A stretch of 64,000 nt of DNA from Bacillota bacterium (GCA_023436065.1 JAEZKU010000065.1:1-64000), one strand, 5' to 3'; numbered from the stretch's first letter, positions 8,487 through 17,717 are shown. A program made the numbers and translations. Notes: generated from the sequence alone by a model not told the origin.

Positions 8487-10061
8487 TTAGTTAGACAAAG
8501 TCGCATATCTTCTTACTCCATAACTATGGAGTAGCAGGTACAGGACAAAATCCACAATGGCAGTAAAAATCGTAAAAGCAAGATAAGAAAGGATCACCGA
8601 GGGAACCAGGAACATCACGGCTGCCTGAATTCCAATCAATCCCATACCTGTAAAGATTACAATCATGGAAGCAGCACTTTGCTTCACCACCACTGTCTCA
8701 TTGTTCCAGCTAAAATTCGGCATCAGAAGATTAATTACCATGCCGTACAGAGCGACAAAGATAGCCAACATGGCCGTCATGATCAGGATCAGCAATATCG
8801 CCAAAATATTCAGATGAAGCACCGCTCCGATGATCAGAACATCTATGAGAAGCGGGGATAAAATCGTCAGATTGACTGCAATCTTGGCTTTAAATACAGT
8901 CTGTGCCTTTAGCGGAAGAGACTTTAGGATCCAAAAGCTCTTGCCCTCCAGAGAGATGGATACCATGGTTGTACTGGTCATACTGACACAAAAACCAATC
9001 AGAACCGGAACACCCGCCCCTAGAACTTCCACGGGGATGCTCTCTAAATATTTGGATAGGTCTATGAAAAGCAGCGCTATAGTCCCTACCGTCAGAATAA
9101 CTACTCCGAAAGCAGTATTAACTACATATACCGAGGAAGCAAAATAACGCTTTAACTCCTTCCTGTATAATGCCACAAAGGGTGAGGAGGTCTTCAATCT
9201 GCCAAGCTTATACTTTCTTCGATAGCTGCCGGTCATCAAAGCTGTATTGATCTTCTTAAAAACCGATTTTACCAATATTACGTAGAGTGCAAAGGAAAGC
9301 ACGGATATCCCGATAAACAGAAGAAAGGATGGCAGCTGATACTCAACTACTGATTCCGTATAAAGTCTTGCCAACGGATACAAGGAATTGATCTGACCCG
9401 TCATAGCCTTTCCCATATTGACAAGTGCCTGCCCGTCATCCTTGATCGTAAAGGAGGACCCGACAAAGGCAATAATAATTCCCAGGGTAAAGATAATGTT
9501 CAGCAGATTACTGAAACGAAACCTCGAGGCAATGTAAGCAATCAATGTTCCAAGGAAGGATGCCAATATAATCGGAACCAACGGCAGAATGAATATAGCG
9601 ACTATGCCGTACAAATAAAATAATGGGTTTGGATTCGCCAGTATTCCGTAGGCGATCATCATAGGAAGCATGATTACCGCAACAAATATGCTATTGACTG
9701 CGTAAAGGATGATAATCCGGCTTGCCACGATTCCTGCCGTACTGATTGGCAGAGACATGACCATGTCATAATCCTTAAAGCCAAAAATCGTTCCTTTGAC
9801 CTGAAAAGTTGTAGTGAGAAGAATTACGATACAGGTAGCTGCCATCATCAGAGATGGCAGAAGATCGATACTGTCATAAAGCTTCAGCCCGAACCCGATC
9901 GTCAGGCTATAGAAAAAAGAAACCCCTCCGATCACCAGTGCAAAAAGGGTGACACCGCCGTAAATCACCTTAGAGGATCTCTTCTTTCCGGCTCCGATTG
10001 ACAGCACATCCCCCAGTACTGCCCACAATTGAACACGGACTAACCGCATAATCTTATTCAT
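8487..10061 (-). CDS. ABC exporter permease (putative multi-spanning export subunit)
   Basis: A 524-residue integral membrane protein with about 12-14 hydrophobic segments and short loops, resembling the large single-chain permeases of the Firmicutes putative ABC exporter group. The start is taken at ATG 10061 (MNKIMRLVRVQ), which has GGAGG 5 nt upstream, rather than an upstream TTG. The ATPase gene lies 51 nt upstream on the same strand, so the two probably form one exporter. The substrate cannot be deduced. Confidence 0.85.
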   Translation of the reverse strand: MNKIMRLVRVQLWAVLGDVLSIGAGKKRSSKVIYGGVTLFALVIGGVSFFYSLTIGFGLKLYDSIDLLPSLMMAATCIVILLTTTFQVKGTIFGFKDYDMVMSLPISTAGIVASRIIILYAVNSIFVAVIMLPMMIAYGILANPNPLFYLYGIVAIFILPLVPIILASFLGTLIAYIASRFRFSNLLNIIFTLGIIIAFVGSSFTIKDDGQALVNMGKAMTGQINSLYPLARLYTESVVEYQLPSFLLFIGISVLSFALYVILVKSVFKKINTALMTGSYRRKYKLGRLKTSSPFVALYRKELKRYFASSVYVVNTAFGVVILTVGTIALLFIDLSKYLESIPVEVLGAGVPVLIGFCVSMTSTTMVSISLEGKSFWILKSLPLKAQTVFKAKIAVNLTILSPLLIDVLIIGAVLHLNILAILLILIMTAMLAIFVALYGMVINLLMPNFSWNNETVVVKQSAASMIVIFTGMGLIGIQAAVMFLVPSVILSYLAFTIFTAIVDFVLYLLLHSYGVRRYATLSN

Positions 10062-10112
10062 ACTAACCTCCAATCTTACAAATCCCAGTATACTTAGGAG
10101 TAAGAATAATAG

Positions 10113-10826
10113 TTATTTCTCATCAATCAGCTCCATGAATACATCCTCCAGGCTTAGATTGCCCTTCACCTCCTGGGTCGTACCGCAGGAAACCAGCTTT
10201 CCGCTCTTTATGATAGCAATTTTATTGCACAGCTTCTCAGCAACCTCAAGCACATGAGTGGAGAAAAAGATCGCGCAGCCCTCCTGGCATTTCTGTGCCA
10301 TGATGCTTTTTAATGTGAAGGCCGCCTTTGGATCCAAGCCTACAAAAGGTTCATCCAAGATTAATAGCTTTGGGCTGTGAATCAGGGCAGCAATAATTGC
10401 CAGTTTCTGCTTCATGCCGTGGGAATACGAGGAGATGGTATCTCCAAGATTCGCTGTCAGTTCAAAGGCTTCTCCGTACTCCCTGATTAGGGCTTCCCTC
10501 TCTGACCTTTTCACCTCATAGATGTCTCCGATAAAGTTCAAATATCCGATTCCGGTCAGATGCTCATACAAATCCGGATTATCCGGTATGTATGCCATCT
10601 GCTTCTTACAGGCTACCGGATTCTTGCGGATGGATACCCCTCCGATCAGAATATCCCCCTCTTCAAAATCAAGTACTCCCGCAACGGATCGTATGGTGGT
10701 AGTTTTACCGGCCCCGTTATGGCCGATGAAACCAAAAATATCCCCGCTATGAACCTCAAGGTTCAGATTGTCCACTGCCTTTTTTTCACTTTTATAGCTT
10801 TTAGAAAAATTCGTTATCTGTAACAT
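10113..10826 (-). CDS. ABC transporter ATP-binding protein
   Basis: A 237-residue ATPase with Walker A GHNGAGKTT (about residues 35-43), the signature variant YSHGMKQK in place of LSGGQ, Walker B LLILDEPF, and the switch His in FFSTHVLEVAEKLC. It is of the drug/exporter (CcmA-like) type. It lies between the M29 peptidase gene (23 nt upstream) and the permease gene (51 nt downstream), and probably drives that permease. Confidence 0.92.
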   Translation of the reverse strand: MLQITNFSKSYKSEKKAVDNLNLEVHSGDIFGFIGHNGAGKTTTIRSVAGVLDFEEGDILIGGVSIRKNPVACKKQMAYIPDNPDLYEHLTGIGYLNFIGDIYEVKRSEREALIREYGEAFELTANLGDTISSYSHGMKQKLAIIAALIHSPKLLILDEPFVGLDPKAAFTLKSIMAQKCQEGCAIFFSTHVLEVAEKLCNKIAIIKSGKLVSCGTTQEVKGNLSLEDVFMELIDEK

Positions 10827-10849
10827 ACTTCCCCTCCTTATACATGTGA

Positions 10850-12919
10850 TTAAAACGCTTCATTTAAGCTTTCTGTTCCCTTTAATACGAATCTTGCATT
10901 CTGAATAATCGGTATCCTGCTGCCATCCTTTCGAATCACTGCAATTTCCTTAATCTCGTCATAGGGCAGGGTGATATCCGTGTGACAATTGAAATATGCC
11001 TTGGAAGGCTCAGTCTTACGCAGTAAGGAGATTTCATTGTCCCTTGCGACAATCTCCTTGCCATCCGGATTATAGATTGGCACCTCCTCACTCATATGAT
11101 AGCAGGTATCCCCAATGGCAAAATGCGGTCCGGTCTTTTCCGCAATCAGTACAGGCAGACGGGGCGCGATGTCAAAGCGTTTTCCCATCATGTATGCGGT
11201 GGTATTGGTTCCGATCGCGAACTCACCGAGCGGAAGGTAATCATGGTTATACAAAAGATTTTCCTTGATGAAATTCCGGTTTCTTTCCTCCTCGTCAAAA
11301 TTCTTGCAGGTATACTCCATCGTCAGACCATCGACAAACTTCAGGGTAAGCTCCCTATATTCCAGATCTCTTAAATAGATCTTCGGTACATGAAGCACTC
11401 CGTTGGTCCCCTTTAAAACAGGTGATGTAAACACCTCTCCAACCGGGATATTAACATCAGCGACACAGTTCTCAAAGATTGTCTCCTTTGAGCTGTCCCC
11501 CAGCGGATACAGCTTAACCATAATATCCGTACAGTTCTCGCCCGCACCCAGGATGTGCACATACTCTCCCTGATCCAATGTATCGATGATACATTGCTGA
11601 ATCTCACCATATTGTTTATTATCCAAGGTATTCACTTTTACCGTCTCGGCAAAGATTTCAGCAAAATCCTCTCCGATTTCAGGCACCGGATAAGAAATGA
11701 TGGTAAAGGAGATTTCATCCAGCATCAGGTAATCATTCTTAATAAAATTATCCTGGCTATTATACTCCACGTAGAGCTTTTGCTGGCGTTTATCCAGCTT
11801 AACAGTCTCCTTCTTATCCTCGGGAGCAAATAATTCCTCCCCAAACACCTCAATTACAGCCGGTCCGGCATAAAGTGCAGCCTTCTCCTTATACTGTTCA
11901 AAAGCCTGCTTGATGCATTCCAGCTTTCTTTCCTTAAATGCTTTATCAAAAAAGAGTCCGATATCGAAGCGATGGTCATAGTCATACTGTTTATTGGGAC
12001 TGGTTGCATGATAACCGATTTTTAGATGCTGAAGCTTATTGACCGCATTGCTTGCAGCCCGATAAATGGTAGGCATGAGTCCCATCTTCTCAAAGTTATG
12101 GATCGCATGCCGAACCATCCTCTCGTAACCGATCTGATAACGGATATTGACAAATTTCTTTTTACTTAAGTCCTTACGACCATTAATAAAGCCCAGACGA
12201 TACCCTTCCGTGAAGGTATCTGCCATTGCCTGTATCTGCTTCTCAGGCAGTGAGTTTAAGAACTCCGCTGTCCTAATCTCATTCTCTGTAATATAATCAC
12301 CATAGCTGTAAAGATAACGAAGATCGCTCAAATCGGCTTCCAGGATGATGTCCTTCGCAAAGGTCAGCTCCGAATCCACCAGCTCACGCACCCTATGAGT
12401 AACCAGTACATCGCAGTAATCACTCATAAAATCGTAAATAGCCCGTTTGACATCCTTATAGGTATATTCGTCTTCCTCTTCAAAATAATTATAGATCTCA
12501 ATAAAAAGCTCCAGATATATCGTAAACTCATAACGCCTGCACTCATAGGCATAGACTATGAGGGAACGAAGCTCTGTTGCCAGAAAGGAAAGAAGCTTTC
12601 CAAATTTATCACCGAGCATAGCACAGGCATAGGATGGATTCGTAAAGCTTACATGATAGTTGTCTCCTGAGATATCCGCATATAATGCCTCGTTGAGTCC
12701 CTTGAATTCTGACATAGTAAGCTCTGAAAGACGGTCCTCCATGGCCATCTCAGCAGTATTCCCCACCAGCTTGATAAAAGATGCCGTCTTATAAAAATAT
12801 TGGCGGAAGGGCTCCCTTACTGTCTCCTCCCGAAGAATGAAAGCAACCCGTTCCATGCATAACTCATATCTTTCCTGAATTGCTGTATTCTCCTCTTTGA
12901 ATAAGTTAATATATTTCAT
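10850..12919 (-). CDS. M29-type aminopeptidase with long N-terminal extension
   Basis: The C-terminal half (about residues 380-689) carries landmarks of M29 metallo-aminopeptidases (AmpS/AmpT family): VNIPVGEVFTSPV with the first metal-binding Glu, EFAIGTNTTAY and HFAIGDTCYH with further ligands, and a late NCHTDI His-x-Asp pair. M29 enzymes are about 410 residues and remove N-terminal amino acids in the cytoplasm. This 689-residue protein has an additional, mainly helical N-terminal region of about 300 residues that I do not recognise. The gene is 23 nt upstream of the ABC genes and may share their transcript. Confidence 0.75.
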   Translation of the reverse strand: MKYINLFKEENTAIQERYELCMERVAFILREETVREPFRQYFYKTASFIKLVGNTAEMAMEDRLSELTMSEFKGLNEALYADISGDNYHVSFTNPSYACAMLGDKFGKLLSFLATELRSLIVYAYECRRYEFTIYLELFIEIYNYFEEEDEYTYKDVKRAIYDFMSDYCDVLVTHRVRELVDSELTFAKDIILEADLSDLRYLYSYGDYITENEIRTAEFLNSLPEKQIQAMADTFTEGYRLGFINGRKDLSKKKFVNIRYQIGYERMVRHAIHNFEKMGLMPTIYRAASNAVNKLQHLKIGYHATSPNKQYDYDHRFDIGLFFDKAFKERKLECIKQAFEQYKEKAALYAGPAVIEVFGEELFAPEDKKETVKLDKRQQKLYVEYNSQDNFIKNDYLMLDEISFTIISYPVPEIGEDFAEIFAETVKVNTLDNKQYGEIQQCIIDTLDQGEYVHILGAGENCTDIMVKLYPLGDSSKETIFENCVADVNIPVGEVFTSPVLKGTNGVLHVPKIYLRDLEYRELTLKFVDGLTMEYTCKNFDEEERNRNFIKENLLYNHDYLPLGEFAIGTNTTAYMMGKRFDIAPRLPVLIAEKTGPHFAIGDTCYHMSEEVPIYNPDGKEIVARDNEISLLRKTEPSKAYFNCHTDITLPYDEIKEIAVIRKDGSRIPIIQNARFVLKGTESLNEAF

Positions 12920-12958
12920 CTGAAATCATCCTCACTTTATTATTTGATATATTAAAAA

Positions 12959-12975
12959 GGGAGGCTTTTCCTCCC
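12959..12975 (-). terminator. Terminator after the DUF6142-like gene
   Basis: Minus-strand GGGAGG-AAAAG-CCTCCC followed by TTTTT, 9 nt after the stop at 12984. Confidence 0.85.
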
Positions 12976-12983
12976 TGAGTTTC

Positions 12984-13313
12984 TCAGCCTCCGAAGCCAA
13001 GGATATATACAATCATATATATGATGATCATAAAGCCGTTCAGTATCGCTCCCGCAATAGGGAAACGATAAAATATATCCTTCTTCTTAAAAGCTTTATA
13101 AGAAAGAACAAAACCAAATACCGAAAGTCCAAACAGGAGCAATCCTATCACTCCTAGTGCGAAGCCGCCCCGTCCTCCATTCATACCGGAGATGATGCTC
13201 AGGGCAAGAAAGCCTGTCACTGCGACAATACCGATAACCATAGAAAAGATACCGGTCTTTGTATGTCGTCTCCCCGAGAAATGAATCATCTCTTTATTTT
13301 TCTTAAGATGCAT
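12984..13313 (-). CDS. Small membrane protein (DUF6142-like)
   Basis: A 109-residue protein with three hydrophobic segments and a basic N-terminus (FSGRRHTKTGIFS), followed by GIVAVTGFLALSIIS and a glycine-rich loop. It resembles small Lachnospiraceae membrane proteins that I recall as DUF6142. I use ATG 13313, preceded by AGGAGGGGG, rather than an upstream start lying inside vanZ. It begins 2 nt after the VanZ stop, so the two are translationally coupled. Function unknown. Confidence 0.7.
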   Translation of the reverse strand: MHLKKNKEMIHFSGRRHTKTGIFSMVIGIVAVTGFLALSIISGMNGGRGGFALGVIGLLLFGLSVFGFVLSYKAFKKKDIFYRFPIAGAILNGFMIIIYMIVYILGFGG

Positions 13314-13315
13314 TA

Positions 13316-13822
13316 CTACCCCCTCCTGCCATTTCCTTTCTCTGCGTGACGTCTGCGAAAAAAGTTGTTGCATAATACATAAGCGATATATCCACATACA
13401 CCACCAAGCGTGTTTAAAAATATATCATCTACATCAAATATTCCAACCCGTAAAACAAGCTGCAGCAGTTCCACTGCCAATGTGAACAGAAGACACCCGA
13501 AAAATAACCGAAAGAAATTATGAAAGCGTCTGTTCATCACCGGAAGCAAAAAACCAAAGGGTGCAAAGGCTAAGACATTGCCTAAAATGTTCACGACTAC
13601 GCTCTCAAAACCCAATTGTTGTCGATATTCAATGAACCGATGGATTTCCTTAAATAACTCCAGATTATATCGATAGTCCTTCATCATACCGACTCTGCCG
13701 TAATGCTCACTAAAAAACAAGAAATACGATAATAAAATAATATATATATAAAATAAAAGCCTGCTGGCTAAGACAAGTACCTTTTTAGATTGTTCCTTCA
13801 ATTCTTTTCTCCATATTTTCAT
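13316..13822 (-). CDS. VanZ-family membrane protein
   Basis: A 168-residue protein with four predicted membrane helices. It has the VanZ-family pattern NILGNVLAFAPFGFLLP and, near the C-terminus, ELLQLVLRVGIFDVDDIFLNTLGG. VanZ confers low-level teicoplanin resistance by an unknown mechanism; most family members, including this one, have no known role. The ribosome site is weak. It forms a two-gene unit with the DUF6142-like gene. Confidence 0.88.
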   Translation of the reverse strand: MKIWRKELKEQSKKVLVLASRLLFYIYIILLSYFLFFSEHYGRVGMMKDYRYNLELFKEIHRFIEYRQQLGFESVVVNILGNVLAFAPFGFLLPVMNRRFHNFFRLFFGCLLFTLAVELLQLVLRVGIFDVDDIFLNTLGGVCGYIAYVLCNNFFRRRHAEKGNGRRG

Positions 13823-13849
13823 TTTCCGATAAGTCTATAAGCAATTTCT

Positions 13850-13878
13850 ATTATAAATCAAATCCAAATCCTAGTAAA
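13850..13878 (-). promoter_or_regulatory. SigA-type promoter of the vanZ unit
   Basis: Minus strand -35 TTTACT (13878-13873), 17-nt spacer, -10 TATAAT (13855-13850), about 28 nt upstream of the VanZ start. Confidence 0.6.
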
Positions 13879-13910
13879 GCACAATAAGTAATCCATGCAG
13901 TAAATAATGA

Positions 13911-13941
13911 ATGCATCTTACATGCCATTGATGCATCTTAC
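13911..13941. promoter_or_regulatory. Two perfect 11-bp direct repeats upstream of the hydrolase promoter
   Basis: ATGCATCTTAC occurs at 13911-13921 and again at 13931-13941, 20 bp apart (two helical turns). The second copy ends 11 bp before the -35 of the hydrolase promoter, a normal position for an activator. LytTR proteins bind direct repeats with this kind of spacing, and a LytTR gene lies two genes downstream, but the link is inferred. Confidence 0.5.
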
Positions 13942-13952
13942 CGTCCGGGTGC

Positions 13953-13981
13953 TTGAAACAGAAGCAAACATAGCCTATACT
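13953..13981 (+). promoter_or_regulatory. SigA-type promoter of the hydrolase gene
   Basis: -35 TTGAAA (13953-13958), 17-nt spacer, -10 TATACT (13976-13981). This leaves a 5' UTR of about 70 nt. Confidence 0.75.
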
Positions 13982-14056
13982 TGCCTCTGGTCAGTCAAAA
14001 TACGTGCATATACATTACAGGTAGATTTCCTGTAAATATAAGATTGGAGGATTATT

Positions 14057-15355
14057 ATGATTGGTATGTTACTATTTTTATTATTGGTTGTTTCAGAGGC
14101 CGTATTCCTTTTTCTTCAGATTTTTCAAAGAAATTCCTTACAGAAGCAAAAGGCAATTCTTTCTCTTGCAGAATTATTCTTATTCATTATTCTGATATTC
14201 ACAGGCATAGTTGTTTTTAGTTTCCGTTGGTTTATGCTTATCGTATTACTGTTTGTGCGCGGTATCTTCGCCGCTATTACTCTGATAAAAAACAGGCAGG
14301 AGAAACCTTTTCGGTTACCAAGGACAATCGGCAGATTTGTCGGCAGTATTCTGTTCATCCTGCCGGCCTGCTTACCGGCACTGATCTTTCCCCAGTATAA
14401 ACCTCTTACTCCCTCCGGAAGCTATCAGCTCGCTACTGCAAGCTATACCTGGACGGATGAAAGCCGAATAGAGTCCTTCGAGGAGGATGGCTCTAACAGA
14501 CAGGTCACGGTACAGTTCTGGTATCCGGATATCGATACAGGGGAGAGATTTCCCCTGGTAGTCTTTTCCCATGGAGCCTTTGGTATTCGTATGAGCAACT
14601 ATTCCACCTTTGCCGAGCTGGCAAGCAACGGCTATGTAGTATGCAGTATCGATCATCCTTACCATGCCTTTTTTACGAAGCAGACTGACGGAAAAGTAAT
14701 CACAATAAATCCAACCTTCCTTCAGGAAGTAATGTCAATCAACGAGAGTAGCGCAACAGAGGATTATATCTTCAGTACCACTCGGGAATGGCTCAACCTT
14801 CGCACCGCTGATATGAACTTCGTTATAGATACGATAGAACTGCTTGCTACGAACGCCGGGAAAGAGAATGTATTTCAACATATCGATTTAGCTAAGATTG
14901 GTGTCATGGGGCATTCCCTCGGTGGAGCTACTTCTGTGGCTATCGGTAGGCAGCGTGAGGATGTGGATGCCGTGATCGACATAGATGGCACTATGCTCGG
15001 AGAAGAGCTGGCTTATGAAGACGGTATGTATCGGTTAAATCAGGAGCCCTACCCCATTCCCTTGCTCGCGATCGATACCACTGACCATTATCAGGAGGGC
15101 ATGACCTACGGGGATCAGTATGCCAATAACGTTACCCTCGCGAACGCTCCGGATGGTCTGGAAGTGCATTTTGATCAGGCAGGACACTTAAATTTTACCG
15201 ATCTGCCCTTCTCCTCTCCTGCACTTGCAGGCATGCTTGGAACAGGAAATATTGACCGTACGTATTGCATTCAGACGTTGAATCATGTAATCTTAAATTA
15301 TTACAATTATTATCTGAAAGGGATTGGGCAGCTTTCTCTGAGGGAGTCCTACTGA
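14057..15355 (+). CDS. Membrane-anchored alpha/beta hydrolase (PAF-acetylhydrolase-like)
   Basis: A 432-residue protein. The first 120 residues hold four hydrophobic segments. The rest is an alpha/beta hydrolase domain with the oxyanion strand PLVVFSHGAFG, the nucleophile elbow GHSLGG (Ser287), the acidic motif AIDTTDHYQEG and a late catalytic His in QAGHLNFTD. The layout resembles isoform II of the platelet-activating-factor acetylhydrolase family, which releases short acyl groups from lipids. The active domain probably sits at the membrane surface; the topology is not certain. GGAGG precedes the ATG. It lies about 95 nt upstream of the LytTR/DUF3021 pair. Confidence 0.75.
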   Translation: MIGMLLFLLLVVSEAVFLFLQIFQRNSLQKQKAILSLAELFLFIILIFTGIVVFSFRWFMLIVLLFVRGIFAAITLIKNRQEKPFRLPRTIGRFVGSILFILPACLPALIFPQYKPLTPSGSYQLATASYTWTDESRIESFEEDGSNRQVTVQFWYPDIDTGERFPLVVFSHGAFGIRMSNYSTFAELASNGYVVCSIDHPYHAFFTKQTDGKVITINPTFLQEVMSINESSATEDYIFSTTREWLNLRTADMNFVIDTIELLATNAGKENVFQHIDLAKIGVMGHSLGGATSVAIGRQREDVDAVIDIDGTMLGEELAYEDGMYRLNQEPYPIPLLAIDTTDHYQEGMTYGDQYANNVTLANAPDGLEVHFDQAGHLNFTDLPFSSPALAGMLGTGNIDRTYCIQTLNHVILNYYNYYLKGIGQLSLRESY

Positions 15356-15451
15356 TTTCACGAAAGCTTCTGAGGCTATCTCCTTAGGGTTGTCATAGAA
15401 GGATATGGGCTAAGATGGGAACGCCTGCCTTGAGGAGGAGCCGAACATATT

Positions 15452-15907
15452 ATGAAAGTCACCATAGAACGCATTAAAACGCAAGAAGAAGAACAGGTTC
15501 TGATATTATGCCATGAAATCACAGGGGAAATCCTCGAAATTGAAGCCTTCATAAAATCCCGGGAGGAGAATCTGGAGGCATTCGAAGAAGGTCGCTCCTA
15601 TCTGCTTCCCTTGTCGGATATATGCTATGTGGAATCTGTTGATAATCATGTCTTTGCTTATTTCGAAGACAGGGTATATGAATTGAAGCTTAAGCTCTAT
15701 GAATTCGAGGAGTCTCACGGCAAGAAACAGTTTTTCCGCTGCTCAAAGTCCGTAATCATCAACCTTATGAAGATAGCCTCCTTAAAGCCTGCATTGAACG
15801 GACGCTTTGCTGCCACCTTACAGAACGGCGAGGTCGTTATAATATCCAGAAAATATGTCAGCCAATTGAAAAATCGTCTGAAGGGAGGGGTCACTAATGA
15901 ATCCTAA
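15452..15907 (+). CDS. LytTR DNA-binding regulator
   Basis: A 151-residue protein that is mostly a LytTR domain (about residues 45-148: YLLPLSDICYVESVDNHVFAYFED ... FFRCSKSVIINLMKIASLKP ... VVIISRKYVSQLKNRLKG). The N-terminal ~45 residues are not a receiver domain, so it is not a standard response regulator. It overlaps the next gene by 11 bp. LytTR-DUF3021 pairs are common in Firmicutes and usually control their own transcription, with the membrane partner restraining the regulator. Confidence 0.88.
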   Translation: MKVTIERIKTQEEEQVLILCHEITGEILEIEAFIKSREENLEAFEEGRSYLLPLSDICYVESVDNHVFAYFEDRVYELKLKLYEFEESHGKKQFFRCSKSVIINLMKIASLKPALNGRFAATLQNGEVVIISRKYVSQLKNRLKGGVTNES

Positions 15908-16337
15908 GGACTTCCTAAAAAGCCTTTTTACCAACTTCTTTATCGTGGTAACACTTGTAACGATAGCCATGGGCATACTCGGACTGACTTTTGATGCTGA
16001 CCGTACCTTTGGCTACGAGGCATACTTTTTCCCCTTGTTTTACAGTATCCTAAGCATGCTTCCCGCCATTGTCATGTATACAAAAAAAGAGCTGTCAATT
16101 CGAAAAACGCTCCTTCGAAAGCTGCTTCAACTTGCATTGATTGAATTCCTACTTCTCGGCTTCATGATAATGAACGGTTTTCATGAAATCCGTTTGTTGG
16201 TTACTCAGGCGATCGTTATACTCTTAATTACTCTTTCAGTAACAGGCATTTCATGGTTGTTGGACATAAAAAGTGCAAGAGAGTTAAATAAAGATTTGGT
16301 TGAATATCAGAACGCCAAACGAAATATTAATCCCTGA
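15897..16337 (+). CDS. DUF3021 four-helix membrane protein
   Basis: A 146-residue protein with four membrane helices (about 12-32, 42-60, 75-95, 103-125) and a charged C-terminal tail. Size, spacing and its place directly after a LytTR gene match DUF3021, the usual membrane partner of stand-alone LytTR regulators. It starts inside the LytTR gene with GGGAGGGG as ribosome site. Its signal is unknown. Confidence 0.85.
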   Translation: MNPKDFLKSLFTNFFIVVTLVTIAMGILGLTFDADRTFGYEAYFFPLFYSILSMLPAIVMYTKKELSIRKTLLRKLLQLALIEFLLLGFMIMNGFHEIRLLVTQAIVILLITLSVTGISWLLDIKSARELNKDLVEYQNAKRNINP

Positions 16338-16402
16338 TACGGTCATAATAATAATAAGACAAACCATAAGAATTGATATGAGAAAGGATTGAGGCGGTAC
16401 TT

Positions 16403-17647
16403 ATGAATACATTTGAAGAATTGTATTATGAGGTATTGGTCAGAACGTTAAAGGAAAAGGATATGAGTTTTCTTGAGAAAATGGAACTGTACGATACGCA
16501 TCAGCTTGATTGTCTGCTGCATCCTGAGAAGCACCCCATCGTTTGGCATACCGGTGAATGTAATTGTGAAGACCCTTCCTGTGTCAAAGTCTGCCCTTTC
16601 CACGCGATCCACCCCGGAGAGAGCGGTGACTTGGCAATTGACGAAGAACAGTGTGCAGGTTGTGCGCTCTGCATCCAAGAGTGTCGTGCCAAACATCTCA
16701 AAGAAAGCAAGGATATCATACCTGCGCTGCAGGCAATCCGTTCCCATAAGGGATTGGTCTATGCATTAGTAGCACCTGCCTTTCTCGGACAGTTCAGCAG
16801 CGAGGTTACTCCCGGAAAGCTGAGAAATGCACTTAAGGCAATCGGCTTCGACGGAATGATTGAGGTTGCTCTTTTTGCTGACATTCTTACCTTGAAGGAA
16901 GCCCTGGAGTTCAATGATAAGATACTGACGGAAAATGATTATCAGTTGACCAGCTGTTGTTGTCCTATGTGGATTGCAATGATAAGAAAAATATACAAAG
17001 ATCTGATGCCTCATGTACCACCCGCAGTTTCCCCGATGATTGCCAGCGGACGTGCCGTAAAGGTAATGCATCCCGATGCCCTTACCGTATTTATCGGTCC
17101 CTGTCTTGCGAAGAAAGCCGAGGCTAAGGAAAAGGATATCGCAGGTGCGGTAGATTATGTTCTTACCTTCCGTGAAATACAGGATATCTTCGATGTCATG
17201 GAGATCGATCCGGCTCAGATGGAGGAAAGCGAAAAGGATCACTCTTCCCGCGCCGGCAGGATTTATGCCCATACGGGTGGTGTAAGCGAAGCGGTTAAGT
17301 CCACGGTTGAGCGCCTTAATCCAAACCGGAAGATCACGGTACGTACCCAGCAAGCTGACGGAGTTCCTGCCTGCAAAGCAATGATCAACGATCTGCTCTC
17401 CGGCAATACGACTGCTAACTTCTTCGAAGGAATGGGCTGTGTCGGCGGTTGTGTCGGTGGTCCCCGCGTCTTGATCCCTCATGAAATCGGCAGAGAGAAT
17501 GTCGAAGAATACGGTAACTCTGCCCCTTATCCAACTCCGATCGATAATCCCTATGTAGTCGAATTACTTCACCGCCTGGGATTGGATACCGTCGAAAGTC
17601 TCCTTGAGAAAAGTGAAATCTTCACCAGGGACTTCGAAACCAAGTGA
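16403..17647 (+). CDS. [FeFe]-hydrogenase-like protein with two N-terminal [4Fe-4S] sites
   Basis: A 414-residue soluble protein. Residues 53-64 (CxCx4Cx3CP) and 84-94 (CxxCxxCx3C) are ferredoxin-type cluster motifs. The H-cluster domain shows L1 as TSCCCPMW (183-190), L2 as GPCLAKKAE (Cys234) and L3 as EGMGCVGGCVGG (Cys346, Cys350), so the four cysteine ligands of the H-cluster can be supplied. L1 has an extra Cys compared with the usual TSCCPGW, and L2 has Gly where catalytic enzymes have Met. There is no PAS or NADH-binding part. It belongs to the short monomeric class, and could evolve H2, oxidise it slowly or act as a sensor. No hydEFG maturases are in the window. Confidence 0.8.
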   Translation: MNTFEELYYEVLVRTLKEKDMSFLEKMELYDTHQLDCLLHPEKHPIVWHTGECNCEDPSCVKVCPFHAIHPGESGDLAIDEEQCAGCALCIQECRAKHLKESKDIIPALQAIRSHKGLVYALVAPAFLGQFSSEVTPGKLRNALKAIGFDGMIEVALFADILTLKEALEFNDKILTENDYQLTSCCCPMWIAMIRKIYKDLMPHVPPAVSPMIASGRAVKVMHPDALTVFIGPCLAKKAEAKEKDIAGAVDYVLTFREIQDIFDVMEIDPAQMEESEKDHSSRAGRIYAHTGGVSEAVKSTVERLNPNRKITVRTQQADGVPACKAMINDLLSGNTTANFFEGMGCVGGCVGGPRVLIPHEIGRENVEEYGNSAPYPTPIDNPYVVELLHRLGLDTVESLLEKSEIFTRDFETK

Positions 17648-17717
17648 AGTGTTTGAAGGTTGGCTAAAAAAGGGTCGTAAGTGACCGTGGTGAGGTTTGT
17701 GTAGCATATATAATGCA

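Noticed and set aside
16766..17482. Minus-strand frame of 238 codons inside the hydrogenase-like gene
   Set aside because: The opposite strand codes for conserved H-cluster motifs; the antisense product has no recognisable domain or ribosome site.
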